Shown here: one piece after another, positions 23,991 to 36,200 of the stretch
Layout: every line of letters starts with the position of its first letter
How positions within the stretch are numbered: the first letter of the stretch is position 1
Assembly (NCBI GenBank): GCA_000727475.1
Contig: KL647296.1
Location: 1,735,029-1,799,028, forward strand
DNA from: Sarcocystis neurona
Taxonomy: Eukaryota; Apicomplexa; Conoidasida; Eucoccidiorida; Sarcocystidae
Direction of reading: 5' to 3'
Length of the DNA: 64,000 bases
Position numbers and translations under genes: made by a program
Notes under the pieces: generated by a model
Database searches by the model: none
Told to the model about the DNA's origin: nothing
Seen by the model: the letters and a program-made list of their open reading frames with translations, nothing else

Positions 23991-25400
23991 CGTCCGTGTC
24001 GAATACGTGTGCAACGTGTGTATACTTGTATGTACATATATGTGTATGTGTGCTTCAGATAAAACGTGGGGATCACCTGCTGCCGAGCGATGTATGGCGT
24101 GGTGCAGGAAAACATCCGTGCCGTTCGCTCCGTCGTCTTTTGTCTGTGAACGCGTGTAGGGTCACCTGTCACATGTGCGACGCAGAACGAATGCTGACGA
24201 TAACGTACGCGTATATACGCAAGGAAATCTTTTTCGAGACAGGGGATTGAAACGCACTGAGCCACACACATCGAATAACGCCATGCACAGAAAAAGCAGT
24301 ACATACACGTGTCTTTGGTGAGGAGAACCGCAGAAGGTTGTCTTCGTTTCTGTCTGTGTGTATCCGTGTAACTGGAGTACGTACAGAAGATGAACGTACG
24401 TGTGTACGTTGAGGGGGAGATGGAAAAGGCGGGTGTTTTCATGTGTATGCATGTATACGTGTACGTTTCTCGTTTAATGTATACACGCGTATCCGCGTAA
24501 ATAGAGAAGAAAGAGGGAGGGCGAGAGAGGGAGAGGGAGAGGGAGAGCATACTTGCGCGTGGGTGTGTGTGGTAGTAGTGACCACTTGACGACTGGGTTG
24601 CGTTGCACGGGCGCTGAAGGCGGGCTCCTTTTTGTGCGGAGATCTTCGGGTTCTTTCACCCGGCAGGGCAGCTGTAGCATCAGAGTGTTACGCAGGAGGT
24701 GTGTGTTCTGCATGCAAGTGCAGGCACGAAGCGGATGTCGTTCTTTGTCTTTGTATGTACACGTGCAGAGACCTGTGTACGTGTCAGCTGTCCACGTGTG
24801 TACCGAAGCATCACAGAGATACGTTGCTCTAACCTACGTGTCTCCGACGCTTTCTTTTTTTTTTAAGGCATACGTCCAGATTTCTCTGCACGCAGAGAGT
24901 CACACGTGTCGCCGGGCAGGCACACTCGGGTGTGCACGCTGCTGCGACTGACGCGTGTGGGAGACAGACTCACATGTGTAGACCTGTCTCTGCCGTGCGT
25001 CAATGCCGTTTGTAGTGCGGCTGTCCCTTGCCTGTACAGATAAATGACCACCACGATCTATATACTTAAATAGATGTGGGTTTGTGGGTGTGGGTATAGG
25101 ACGAGTTACGCAGGCTCCCAGGACGGATAATTCCACTCCCGTTGCAATGGTGGGTCCCGGTGACACTGTGCCGGACCGCCTGCACGCGGGTTGCTACTCC
25201 CCCCGCGACTGCCGCTGCAGTTGTTGTTTCTGCAACAGCTGCTGCGCGGGCTGCTGTAGCAAAAAAGCTGCGGCGTAGCTGCTGCCGTTGAAAAGAAGGG
25301 GTGGGAAGAGGGGGGGGGCATGATGGATTGTCCTTCGACAGCGGACATTTGCTGGTGTTGCACGTGTGCGGCTCTTGTGGAGTCGGAGTTGCGTGTGTCC

Positions 25401-25462
25401 GTGTGTGTGTGTGTGTGTGTGTTGGTGTTGGTGTTGGTGTGCTGGTGTGTTGGTGTGTGTAC
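25401..25462. repeat. (GT)n and GTTGGT repeat
   Basis: Eleven GT dinucleotides (25401-25422) are followed by GTTGGT/GTGCTGGT variants to about 25462. The reverse complement of the stretch reads as repeated Thr-His or Thr-Pro codons, which I regard as spurious. Confidence 0.95.
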
Positions 25463-25659
25463 TGGGGGGATGCTGTGTTGGCTGTGGCGACGGTTTTCGA
25501 CGAAACCTGTCGCGGCAGTATGGGCTTAGTGCAGGATTCATTTGCTGCGCTGTGTTGTGTGTTGTTGACAGTTTTTTTTCTTCTTTTGTGTTCCATGTGT
25601 CTTCGTCTTCTTACTGCTTGCGCCGCCGATGGCGAGTTGCGATCAGCGCGCGACGTCTC

Positions 25660-27146
25660 TCACTGAAGCGCGTCTTCCTTCTCTTCCTCTGCTTGGCGGA
25701 GGCTCACGTCTCGCCGGTGGTGCTGCAGCACCGTAGACAGTCCGGGGTGTGCGCGTCTGTATCTACTGCGCTCCCGATAAGCACACAGAGAAACCTACTG
25801 TATATGCACAGAGACTCTGGATTACGATACTTACATGCGTGTAGGTACCTTCGTCTTCCAGTCTAGCGGCGTCTTCCAGTATGTCAAACTCTGCGGGCGT
25901 ACTGCCGCCTTCAATCAAATCTACATCTTGCAGAGCAGTGCGTATGTTCGCATACCATGTACGTGAGTGCAGAATTCGCCAAGAGCTGCGTCTGGCCGAC
26001 TCTTTCGCCTGGATCCCACCCGCAGGTCTTATACTTGTGTACACAGGGACGTCTGCTGCTCTCCGGAGGCGCACCTGCTGCCTGTGGGCGCAGCGCGTCT
26101 ATTACATCTGCACATTACAGGACGCAGCACATGCTCTGAAGGAATAGCCCGCCCACTGCACATTCAGTTTGTCTGCTGCAGGCTGCTGCACACGGACGAC
26201 TACGCGCGACGGGCGCATAGGCTCTTCTGCTGCTGCACCCTCGTCGGAAAGCCGAACGCACTCCTGCGTGCGATTCTTTACCTACCTAATGCGCCGTGAA
26301 GACACACACACACACACACACTCATACAAGTAAGTATGAACAGCCACACCCATGCTTTGTTGAAGCAGAAATCACTTAGGCATCTTTCTCTTCCCGTCCG
26401 CAGAACTCGCGTCCGTATTATGCGTGCATTCCCCCCAGGGCATTAGGATTCATGCCATGCTGACACACGTTTCCTGCGCGCAGCACAGTAGTGCGTAGCG
26501 TGTGTGCCATACCGCAAGGTTCGCTGCACGCGTCGACTGCCTGCCACCACCCTCAGTACTCGCGCTCCCTTGTAGCGCACTTAACGTGCTCTCCTCAGCT
26601 GTGCTGAAGTAACTTCCCTTGCGCAATGCTGCCGCTGCATGCGTGACCCACACCTTTTTATTTATCGGGCACGTCCCCCGACCTTGCGTGCCGTGTGCAT
26701 AGTTTTTCTCGTCTGTGCAGCACCGTCCGCCTCTGTTTCGGCGGCCTCCTCCGGGGTCTGTTGCGTGCATCACTGTCGCTACGATGTGCTGCACATACGG
26801 TACTTTCACATCCTCTGCTGCCGGGGCTACCCTTTACTTTGCTCCGTCGAGCACCCTCTCTATCATGCTCTCCATGCGTCACTATCCCAACAATCCGTTG
26901 CACGTATTACTCTCTGCACTCTAACACATACGTTCCTCTTCCCCCCCATAATCCGTTGCAAGAAGTTATCTTCTTCCAGTTCGACACGTACGTCATCTGC
27001 ACCTTAGCAGCCCTGAACCCTCATGCTCCCTGCGCACGCGTGTAGAAACTCGCCCTTTCATAATCGAGCATGCCAACTCTTGTTATTTCCTAGAAGGTAG
27101 GCACTCAGCGAAAAAAGTGCAGGAGCGTCTGCTGCTTACCAGCCAT
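25660..27146 (-). CDS. small unrecognised five-exon protein (about 141 aa)
   Basis: My minus-strand model uses the ATG at 27146-27144 and exons 27140-27146, 26513-26634, 26204-26263, 25835-26008 and 25660-25722. Phases agree (1, 0, 0, 0). The first and fourth exons have strong donors (GTAAGC, GTAAGT), and the last exon follows GGTGCTGCAG. The protein begins MAAAALRKGSYFSTAEESTL, has a polar middle, then a more conserved-looking block (WYANIRTALQDVDLIEGG, TPAEFDILEDAARL), and ends in a charged tail (EEEKEDALQ). I recognise no family. The third exon is the weakest, as its donor GTAGTC is poor and its acceptor is short of pyrimidines. The first coding exon is only 7 bp, so the true start could be elsewhere. 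The intron between exons 2 and 3 holds a (CA)n run at 26302-26321, which is TG on the sense strand. Confidence 0.45.
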
Positions 27147-27305
27147 CGATGCTGGAGTCGCCTCCGATAACGATGACTTCGTTGACACGAAAGGACTGGT
27201 GCCGCCATCACTTTTCTGTTTTGGATAAAACGCAGCACTGCCTTGATCTGCTGTACAGCTGCAGTGGCTGCTAGTGAGGCTTCTGTTGCGATGACGCCTG
27301 GTTAG

Positions 27306-27937
27306 CAAATTTCGGTGAATCCAACGCTGCGTGTGATGTAGCTGTTGCTCGTAATGCTGCTACGGCTGCTGCTATTGCGCGGGTGTCACGAGGCGAGTCT
27401 GACAGACGTTGCGTTTGGTTGGAATTGTGGTTCATCGACGTCAGCTACGGCGCAGTCGGACATTGTGTAAGTAGACACTGCTTTGCGTTTTGCACTTTTC
27501 TTGATGTGTACACGGCTGTGTGTATGCCGGTGTATCCGCACATCTGTAGAGAGTTTGTGCGTGTGTGTGTTCGCATGTATAAATACATGCACTTCTGGTG
27601 CAGTTGCCGTGCCATCAGACAAATTGGAAGTGTACACTCGTATGCGTTCTGCACTCTTCTTGATGTGTGCACGGCTGTGTGTATGACTGTCTACTCGCAT
27701 ATGAGTATCGAATTCGTGCGTTTGTGTATTCGCATGTGTGAATATACGCACTTGTGCGAGGGTTGTGTGAATATACGCACATGTACGCACGTGTGTGAGG
27801 GTATGTGTGTACCCGGTTGGATAGACCGGTGCACGACCATATTTGACGCTTGTCTCGCTGTCTAGGCAGCGACTGTAATACGGATGGAGAGACGAGCAGT
27901 TGAATTGCTGCAGGAGCAGCAGCAGCTGAAAGTGTAA
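27306..27937 (+). CDS. two 3' exons of an unrecognised plus-strand gene
   Basis: The first exon runs from 27306 (after GGTTAG) to 27466 (CATTGT|GTAAGT) and encodes NFGESNAACDVAVARNAATA and on to VSYGAVGHC. The second runs from 27866 (after CGCTGTCTAG) to the TAA at 27937 and encodes AATVIRMERRAVELLQEQQQ, L, K, V. Both junctions are phase 0. A shorter end of the first exon at 27382 (CGG|GTGTCA) is also phase 0, and gives a continuous helical-looking AATAAAIAR-AATVIRMERR join. I recognise no family. The 5' exon is not found and must lie between the head-to-head neighbour and 27306, or overlap it. Confidence 0.35.
27484..27801 (+). repeat. 159 bp imperfect tandem duplication
   Basis: Copies start at 27484 (TGCGTTTTGCACTTTTCTTG) and 27643 (TGCGTTCTGCACTCTTCTTG). 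Their length is an exact multiple of three and one frame stays open through both: AFCTFLDVYTAVCMPVY against AFCTLLDVCTAVCMTVY. The block lies in what I call the intron between the two plus-strand exons, rich in TGTGTG. It is more likely repeat than coding, but the preserved frame deserves note. Confidence 0.8.
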
Positions 27938-28325
27938 CTCGGCTCTAACACGGAGAAAGCACAATGACAACAGCAAGCGGCGCACTGCAGCACCATAGGT
28001 GTTGTGCAGAAAATTGGGGAGAATTCTTCTGTCCTCAGCACAGTCAGCAGGACGGTAGCCAGCAGCAGGCGCAATCGAAGCAGTAGCAGCAGCGTGAGGG
28101 AGAGATTGATCACCACACAAATGTCACCACGAAAAATCCTACACATCGACAGAACTACTAGTATAGCTACGGAGTAACGTACTTACAGTCTTTCGGCAAT
28201 TTTACTGTATGCGTGCCTCTTTGAGTGTGCCCCTATATACAGGTCCCATGCCTGTGAGAATACAGAAGGTAACGCAGCCAGACGCTTCTACACTATGCTG
28301 AAACTTTTCTTATCATACTTCTGCA

Positions 28326-28432
28326 TTAGTGTCGATGTGCTGTTGTGCCCTTGGTGCTTCCGTCATACACGATTACGGGTGCTTTCTGAGCGTATATGTG
28401 GTAAGCCTGTGCAACGCTGAATGCACGTGTGT
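28326..28432 (-). CDS. terminal exon of an unrecognised minus-strand gene
   Basis: After a strong acceptor (TTTGTCTCTCCCTACATATTCAG on the minus strand) the frame reads TRAFSVAQAYHIYAQKAPVI, then VYDGSTKGTTAHRH and a TAA at 28328-28326. The entry phase is 1. The composition looks coding and the acceptor is one of the best in the region. I could not find the preceding exon with confidence. A minus segment at 29276-29509 (METRILKTYIGRKLDTEAP) is one candidate. No family is recognised. Confidence 0.3.
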
Positions 28433-29011
28433 CTGAATATGTAGGGAGAGACAAAGGAAGATAAAGACATCTGTGTACGTCAACAGGAAACGCACTAGCG
28501 TGCCTTTCACAAGGCCGGTTAAAGATGAAGCAGGTCAGTTTCCTTGCTGCCTCTGTGTTCGTATGCCGCCACAATAGACACTGTCTTATGTGTTTTAGAT
28601 GAAGATGCTACACGTCCGTGTGTATCTCAGCATACATGTACATACGTACACAGCATGTACGGTAAATAAACTTTTGCAGGACATCTACACATTTTGTTTC
28701 CCTCTATTGACATCTGTGAGCAATTCGCCCTCTCTGCCACCGGCGACACAGTGCTGTGGTTGCTCACGCGCCTCGTTTGCGCTTCTCTAAGTGTAGAGGT
28801 GGACTTCTATATTATACGTTTACGCCCCCCCATCCACGCATATTCACCTATGCACTACACATCAGTGTGTAGCAGTATTTCTTAAAATTAACAGATGTGT
28901 GAATGTAGAGCGCTCTGTATTTATACACGAGTATACCCTTGTATATGCCGCTATGTCAATTTACAGTGTGAGTTTTTTGCATTGGGGTACTTTGCTTGCT
29001 GCTGCCAACAG

Positions 29012-29059
29012 AGCAACGCCTGGGAAATCCACAAGATATCCTTCACTGTGGAGTTCTCG
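29012..29059 (+). CDS. possible short internal exon
   Basis: A 48 bp segment sits between a pyrimidine-rich acceptor (TTGCTTGCTGCTGCCAACAG) and a GTAAAG donor, phase 0 at both ends, encoding SNAWEIHKISFTVEFS. No partner exons are identified, so this is weak evidence of a plus-strand gene. Confidence 0.18.
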
Positions 29060-32000
29060 GTAAAGTTTGTGGTTTCGCATCTATTCTTGTATGCGTCCTA
29101 CCATCAAGGCGTCCTCATTATCAAGGTTGAAGGAAGCCCAAGAACAAAGCACCGCCGCCTCATTTTCAGCTCACCTTATTTAAGCCTCGCAAAACAGTTG
29201 ACAAGTGCTTTCAATATCCTTACATTTGCACCCCGGTTGTCTTGCCCTGAAAGAGCAGGCAGTTATTGCGGATTCCTAAGTGTGCCACTGTGAACCTGTC
29301 CTCCTCAAACACAGGTGGAGCGTGTAAAACACGTGGACGGAATTTTTGTAGCTGAAATCTATATATTCGGGCGTGTGCATTTTCTGGAGAGAATTCTCGA
29401 TATCCGGAGAAACAGGGCACTGCGTATACGCTAGGAAGGAAAATATCTCTATGGGTGCCTCGGTGTCTAGCTTTCTCCCTATGTACGTTTTGAGGATGCG
29501 CGTTTCCACGTCTGCATGTCTCGTTACTTGGGAGGAAGCCTAAGTGGCTTCAGAACGAGGTAACAGAAGAGCGGATACACACTGCGCCGTTTCCACGTGT
29601 CCCACCCGACTCCTTTTTGTAAAAAGAAAATTCCAGATAGCGGGCCGAAACAGCTTATCGACTCCGCGTGTTGCGTATGGCCCATTCGTTTCGAAAACAG
29701 CGAACATATGCTACATACTGTTGACGAAAGGAAAATATCTCTAATGACGTAGGGTGGTAAAGTGGAGGTACGGCTGTTAGAAGGGAGAAAGTAGGAAGAT
29801 GTGTCACATATTAGCAGACTCAGGCTCTCCTTGCTGGAAAAAGTAGAGTTGCGGCGTGTTGAGTTGACTTGTTCCAGTCTACAGTGTTTCCCTGTATGCG
29901 GGGAGCGTCACAGCTGGCAAGGAAACACTAGATCCCTCTTATGCACGGCTTCAGTGTTGATTCGACGTGAAAGGAAACGCCTTTTTCATTGCGGATCCAG
30001 CGAAAATAGAACACACATCGTCCCGCTGCCTTTCATCCTCTTTCTACATCGGGGGACAGAAATCGACTGTAAGCACAACACACCTTGTCTGCTTTCGAAA
30101 TGCAGGGTCCTCTTCCTGCCTAAACTACGCAGGTATACGCGCTATTCGCCAAGTGCTCTTTGTCTTCCTTCATCTTCTTGTTCGCCTCCTCGCTCGACGT
30201 GCTGAAGGAATTTGTAAACGCTTGTTGATTTATTGGTTCCGGGTTGATGTCTCCTGTCACTTTTCACTGGTTGCGACAATACACACTGTATCGGAAAACT
30301 CCACCCTGGTGTAAAGCAGCGGGATGCTCCTCCATTCCGAACCGCAAGATCACTTCACAGCACTGAGAACAGATATACTTCGCAGTTTTCACATCTTGCC
30401 ACCATGGTGATCTCCTCTGTTCAGCACGGGAGCACCTGCAACTTCAGGACAGTCACCTGTCGCAGCACCACCCTGTTCACAATCTGTTCAGATATCGCCT
30501 GTATTGTGGAGTCATTTTCTTCTGCATTTCGAAATAGATGTCTACTATCCGTAGTCGTCTTGGACAGACTTGTTTTCAATAATGTTCTGGATAACGTGAT
30601 AGCGGGTACGAATATGCGTCTCCCTGATTTACTAGTGGAAAAACACTACGAATGTGAAGCGTCTAGTTCTTGCCGCCTGGCTGAGTGATGATGGTGTAAA
30701 GGCTCTAGAGTGTTATGTCTGCCTGCCTAATTAAGTGGGGCAACGGTGCCTGCTGACCCCTTCTGCACTACACGTGCAAGAATACCCGGGGATTTGCTTT
30801 GTGGACTCTAGAAGTTGTATTCGTACGCACCCTGATTCCGCTGATACCTTTGGCGGACTTTATCGAAAGTGGTAAATATACAGGCTACAATCGTGTCCTC
30901 AAATATCTGCCGCTCGATGAACACGCTCAGCCTGTAAATGTACATAGATGCGTATCTGTACACACGCGTGAAGGCACCGACTTCCGTGTGCACGTATACA
31001 TTCAAAAACGGATGAAGCTATGTGGAGAGCGATAGATTTTCAGTGACACTTGTGTCCACGGATTTTCCATAAATCAAAAAACAAATTTCCGAGTGACCAA
31101 ATACACTTTTCTTCCACTTTTCAGAACCGCACGCGACCGAGCGCACTCGAATTTGGCCACGTTGTGTCCAAACTTCCGAACTCTTTGAAGTAGAAACCTC
31201 CCCTTTTTTTTAATCCCGTGATGACTTTCGCATTCTTCTGGTTTCTCGCCCTCCTGAAGGAAAATTTCCTTGACAACGCGCCTGCTTTAGACCGTCACCT
31301 ATGTGCAAGGAAATGCTGGACACTGGTGCACACCATTAGTGATGCGTGCTTCCCCTGTAAGAGAGTTGTGCACGCGTCTGTTGGAGACGTGCGTACCAAA
31401 GAAGCAGATGGCCTTCTGTCTGCTAGTGAAGGCCGTGCACTCATTTCCGATGTGAACCAGACTCGTGCTGGCATCTGTCATGGTATTTTATGATAAAGAT
31501 GCACACAGTCTTTGTGGGTTTACTGGTCAGTCTACAACACTTCTCTTTTTATCAGTAAATATGCCGTCACTTGCCGTGTCTCTCTGCCATCAAGTATACA
31601 AGAGTATTTGTCGTCTACTCACTGACCGACGTAAGCTGCCTGTTTTGTGATCGGCGGCGAGGTGCCGACGCCGCTTGGACGTTCACCGGTAGGGCGTAGG
31701 CACCCCTCGTTAGTTTACAAAATACTAGATGGCCAAATTGCCGAGAAGGTGCTCCGTCTCTGCAGGTCCTACCTTCTCCCTTTCTTTTACGGTGTCGACC
31801 GCGCGAACATAGTCGCGAGCGCCCAGGCACACTCGTCATCGGCTTAGTCGCATTAGTCGCTCAGAAAGTCCACAAACAGATAACCTCTATGTTGCTGGTA
31901 TACAGCAGAAAATACACGAAGCCACGCATATCTCCGTTTCCGTCAAGACCCCTTTTCTATCCCGTTTCGACAAGCGCATCATGACGCTGGCGTGTCCAAC

Positions 32001-32439
32001 GTATCCACTCGCTTGCAAGAGTGTCAGTCACCAGGCACGTGTATAGGCATGCACGTATACAAGTGTATACACATACACACATACAAGCGTATACACGTGT
32101 ATACACATATATATATATATATATATATACATACGTACACGTATTACAAAGCTCTGTGAGAGACATTATGCTACTAACGGTGACCTCCTCAATATATTGG
32201 ATATAAGTCATTTCCCCTCCAAGTGATACACAAATCTCACGGACTGTGTGCGTACATTTCCTTCTGCATATATATGTATATATATAAATATACACGTACA
32301 TTTGGTGCATATGTGAGGCTCACAGAGTTGTGCGCATTAAAAGTGCGGTCAACACTGAAGGGAAGAGTTCGCGTTCTGAATAAAGCATCCTTTCTCTTTG
32401 TCTTGAAACTTCACGCTACTAGATTAAGCAGGCACAGAC

Positions 32440-32441
<2 letters not shown>
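29060..32441. other. low-repeat stretch with unresolved open segments
   Basis: Several short frames look partly coding but have no clear family: plus 29967-30060 (KGNAFFIADPAKIEHTSS, ending at a GTAAGC donor), plus 30404-30688, plus 31218-31493 and minus 29220-29509. No splice chain could be built. The end of the stretch (about 32040-32310) turns into CA- and TA-rich repeat leading to the assembly gap. Confidence 0.35.
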
Positions 32442-32483
<42 letters not shown>

Positions 32484-32915
32484 TACNNNNNNNNNNNNNN
32501 NNNNNNNNNNNNNNNNNNNNNNNNNNNNNNNNNNNNNNNNNNNNNNNNNNNNNNNNNNNNNNNNNNNNNNNNNNNNNNNNNNNNNNNNNNNNNNNNNNNN
32601 NNNNNNNNNNNNNNNNNNNNNNNNNNNNNNNNNNNNNNNNNNNNNNNNNNNNNNNNNNNNNNNNNNNNNNNNNNNNNNNNNNNNNNNNNNNNNNNNNNNN
32701 NNNNNNNNNNNNNNNNNNNNNNNNNNNNNNNNNNNNNNNNNNNNNNNNNNNNNNNNNNNNNNNNNNNNNNNNNNNNNNNNNNNNNNNNNNNNNNNNNNNN
32801 NNNNNNNNNNNNNNNNNNNNNNNNNNNNNNNNNNNNNNNNNNNNNNNNNNNNNNNNNNNNNNNNNNNNNNNNNNNNNNNNNNNNNNNNNNNNNNNNNNNN
32901 NNNNNNNNNNNTACT

Positions 32916-32953
<38 letters not shown>
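32442..32953. repeat. (TA)n blocks flanking a 425 bp assembly gap
   Basis: TA repeats run from 32442 to 32480 and from about 32919 to 32953. Between them lies a run of N at 32487-32911. The bases bordering the N run are GTATAC on the left and TACTTATTA on the right. Read assembly probably broke in a long TA microsatellite, so the real length is unknown. Confidence 0.97.
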
Positions 32954-32955
<2 letters not shown>

Positions 32956-33221
32956 TATACACACGTATACATACACATATGTATACACACATATGCATCT
33001 TTCTTAATACACAAAACCACCTGGGTCCTCCTACACATACACGGAAGTTTATCGCTTACAACATTGAGACCAACAACGACGTCCTGTTTTACATCGACGT
33101 GTGAATGCACATTGTCGTTTTCTTCGTTTTATTCTTCTCCGCATCTCCATATCAGCGCGTAGACAAAGAAAGAGACCAAGGATTAAGAGCTGAAAGATCT
33201 CCGCCGGCACAGTGGTTCGGG

Positions 33222-36200
33222 TTAAGAAGTGGGTAGCTCGCCGCCGAAGAAAAATTTTACTCGCTGCATGACTGAATCCTGAAAAGGCACGCACATTTCT
33301 CTACACCCACGTGCAAGGTGCAACCCGCACGATATCTTCAAAAAGAAAAGAAATAGTTGATCCAACATGGGTGTGGAAGCACACATATTGGATCTCTGCG
33401 CACACGTGTGCTCGTTGGACCACCTCCGTACGCACACACATATTTATGTGGATGCACAGCACCCCTAACACCTCCGTCAACAACTGTCCACACATAGAGA
33501 CACACCCATATGCAGCAGGTACGTGCACCTACACGTATACACATCCGTAGAGACACAGATGTACGTAGACGGTACGTATGTACGTGTACGCATGCACATC
33601 CAGACATATATGTATATATACTTACATGGCGCACAAAGCATGAGACGCTCAGGTATACGTACATGCGCAAGAGATACACACATATGGGAACGCACGTACA
33701 CACTAATGTACGTACGAAAGGCGGATACACATCCGGGATTCAGATTCAGTACAGGCATATAAGCGCCGTGATCGACGACACACCTCTGCGTATACATATG
33801 TAGATTACATGCAGCACTGGTGAGCCATTCAGGCAAATACGTTTGTACGTAAGACGCAAGAGCAAGAGGACACCGGCTGCGCCTGTACCTCTCTCAGTCT
33901 CTGTAACTCTACGTCTTTGAACTTGATACGTGCACATACACGCACATATATATCTACATATATATAAACACACGTATGTGTGTGTGTCTGTAACGAGGGT
34001 GGCAAAGGTGGTGACGCTGAGCAGACAGGCACACCTGAGAGGGCAAAGCGACGGAAGGGCGTCCACCCAGAGATGCGGAATGCAGGCACAAGTGACGAAT
34101 ACAAGAACCAGCATGCAGAACTTATCACCTGCTTCTCGCGACCCGCAACGAAAAGCATCGATACACACGACTTCATCCACATAAAGAGAGACACAGAGCG
34201 ACAGAGAGAGAAAGAGAGAGAGAAAGGGGAAGAGAGAAATACGTGGAGATGTCTGTGTGGCTTCCACACACACAGGGAGGGGCCCCCACATCCAAAGAAG
34301 GAAAAACGCGCCTAGGTGTGCCAGGGCGCAGAACAGCCGAGATGGCACATACATACATACATAAAAAGTTAGAGAGCAGCAAACACCGGTGTCACTCCTG
34401 GTGAATTGCCTGATAAATCCATACGGGCACATCCACGCTCCACACAAAGATGAAGACAGAGGACACGTGACTATTACACTGCGCTGCCTTTCAAAAGGAC
34501 AAACGGCTGGGTCTGTTGCTGCACATCAACCGGCACAGATACAACGGAACCCATCAGCGCACCTCGACGCACACATACATACGCATATATATAGACACGT
34601 CAATGTGCATCTATCACTCTACATATCTGTCTATATATATATATATACATATACATACATACGCATATGCATCGGTGGCCATGCCTGTGTATCTATTCAT
34701 ATACAATGACATATATATATATATGTCTGTACATGTGTAAGTATCGATCTGCACATGCATGTACATATACGCTGATGGCCACACCGACGTGTCAGCGAAT
34801 CTATACAAATATTTCTACATATACGTGTATCGAGGGCTATAGCTGTGTAGCTATCAATGTATACACGCGCACATACGTACAGACACCCTGCCTGCCTGTC
34901 AATCTATACAAATACATATATATATATATATGACACAACAGGCACACATGTCCTTGACGCCAGTAGACGTATGCGTGCTGGAGAAGGCGTCTACGCATTG
35001 TTGTGCGGACACGCTTCTGCTGCGAGTGGCTCAAAGTCACACGCCGCTCAAATGGTGCTGCTGGAGTTTTGCGCGGACTGCACCGGCCTGCTGCCGCTGT
35101 CCCCGCCGCCGCTTTTGCTCCCAGCGTCTTTCAAACCGCTCTGCTGCTGCAAATCCCGCTGCTGGTGGTGCGACTCCTGCTGCTGCGACTCCTCCAGCTG
35201 CTGCGGCTTCTCCTGCTGTTGCGACTCCTGCTGCTGCTGCGACTCCTGCTGCTGCTGCGGCTCCTGCTGCTGCTGCGACTCCTGCTGCTGCTGCGGCTCC
35301 TGCTGCTGCTGCGAGTTCGCTGATGTTGCTGCTGCTGCTGCGACCCCTGCTGCTGCTGCTGCTCTTGCTGCGACCGCTGGAGCTGCTGCGTGAGACACGT
35401 ACCTTGCTGGGGTCGTATGGCTTGTCTTTGCTTGGGATTTCCAGAATTGTCGGGATGACTTTGTCGTGAAGATCCACCAGGTAGCGGATATCATCGGCCA
35501 CCTGCATACACCACATATATACAGTGCCACTCTGCACGAATAATCGAAAGGCACACGTATAAGCAACAAACAAGAAAAACGCACATATTTATATATACTC
35601 ACATGGACAAGGAGTGAACGGACGGGTCCGCACCGCAGAAGGACGGTGGCAGTTTCCTGCGCGCAACGACCTCAACTCCTGCGTGTAGACGTGCATACGT
35701 ATGCGTACATACGTATTCATGTATGCAAACACACACTTGTAGAAAGCAGCATCTACCAGGGAACTGCGGAGGTACACTGGTGGACGCTGCATTCTATCAG
35801 CTGCCGCGTCCACCCCGCCGACTGCGAGCAGCAGAAGACGAACACACATGCGTCTGTACATATACGCCCCCCTCGGCCAAACAGCGAAATGAATCAACAC
35901 GTTGTCTTGAGTTCGTGAAGGTGCATCTGTCTCTTTCTGTTCCTTGATTAGCACATCACACATCCGTATATACACACGTCAGTTGATCGTACTCCCACCT
36001 ACAAGAATCAATAAGATATACCTATCGAAGGAATACCACATACAGCAACAACTGCACACGGGCGGCGACGGCGTGCAGGCGTCAATAGAAAGGACGCTAG
36101 AGACTTTTTTCTCAACAGGCCATCGTCAGTCGCTGAACGCACTGACGTTCTGCCGGGGGAACGCAGGCGATATGTGTGTGTGTGTATGTAGGACTCGACG

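Larger units (their letters stand above)
22969..25659. other. intergenic stretch between convergent genes
   Basis: This lies between the ApiAP2 stop and the last exon of the minus-strand gene at 25660, so the two genes converge here. The stretch holds the ApiAP2 3' flank, a (TA)n run at 23963-23989, a purine-rich GA/GGGAGA block at about 24508-24548 and a TG block at 25401-25462. A plus-strand alanine-rich frame at about 25190-25300 ends in a stop and shows no clear splice partners. I see no gene that I can support. Confidence 0.5.

Noticed and set aside
25366..25866. 166-codon plus frame of VCVCVC and WCWC residues
   Set aside because: A direct translation of the GT microsatellite at 25401-25462.
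27105..27146. PCNA-box-like KQQTLLHFFR at the end of a minus frame
   Set aside because: The residues follow a strong GTAAG donor after ATGGCTG, so they are probably intronic. The frame stops two codons later, and the spliced alternative continues into a plausible exon.
32223..33104. Long frames crossing the N run on both strands
   Set aside because: They are open only because N bases cannot form stops. The flanks are TA repeat.
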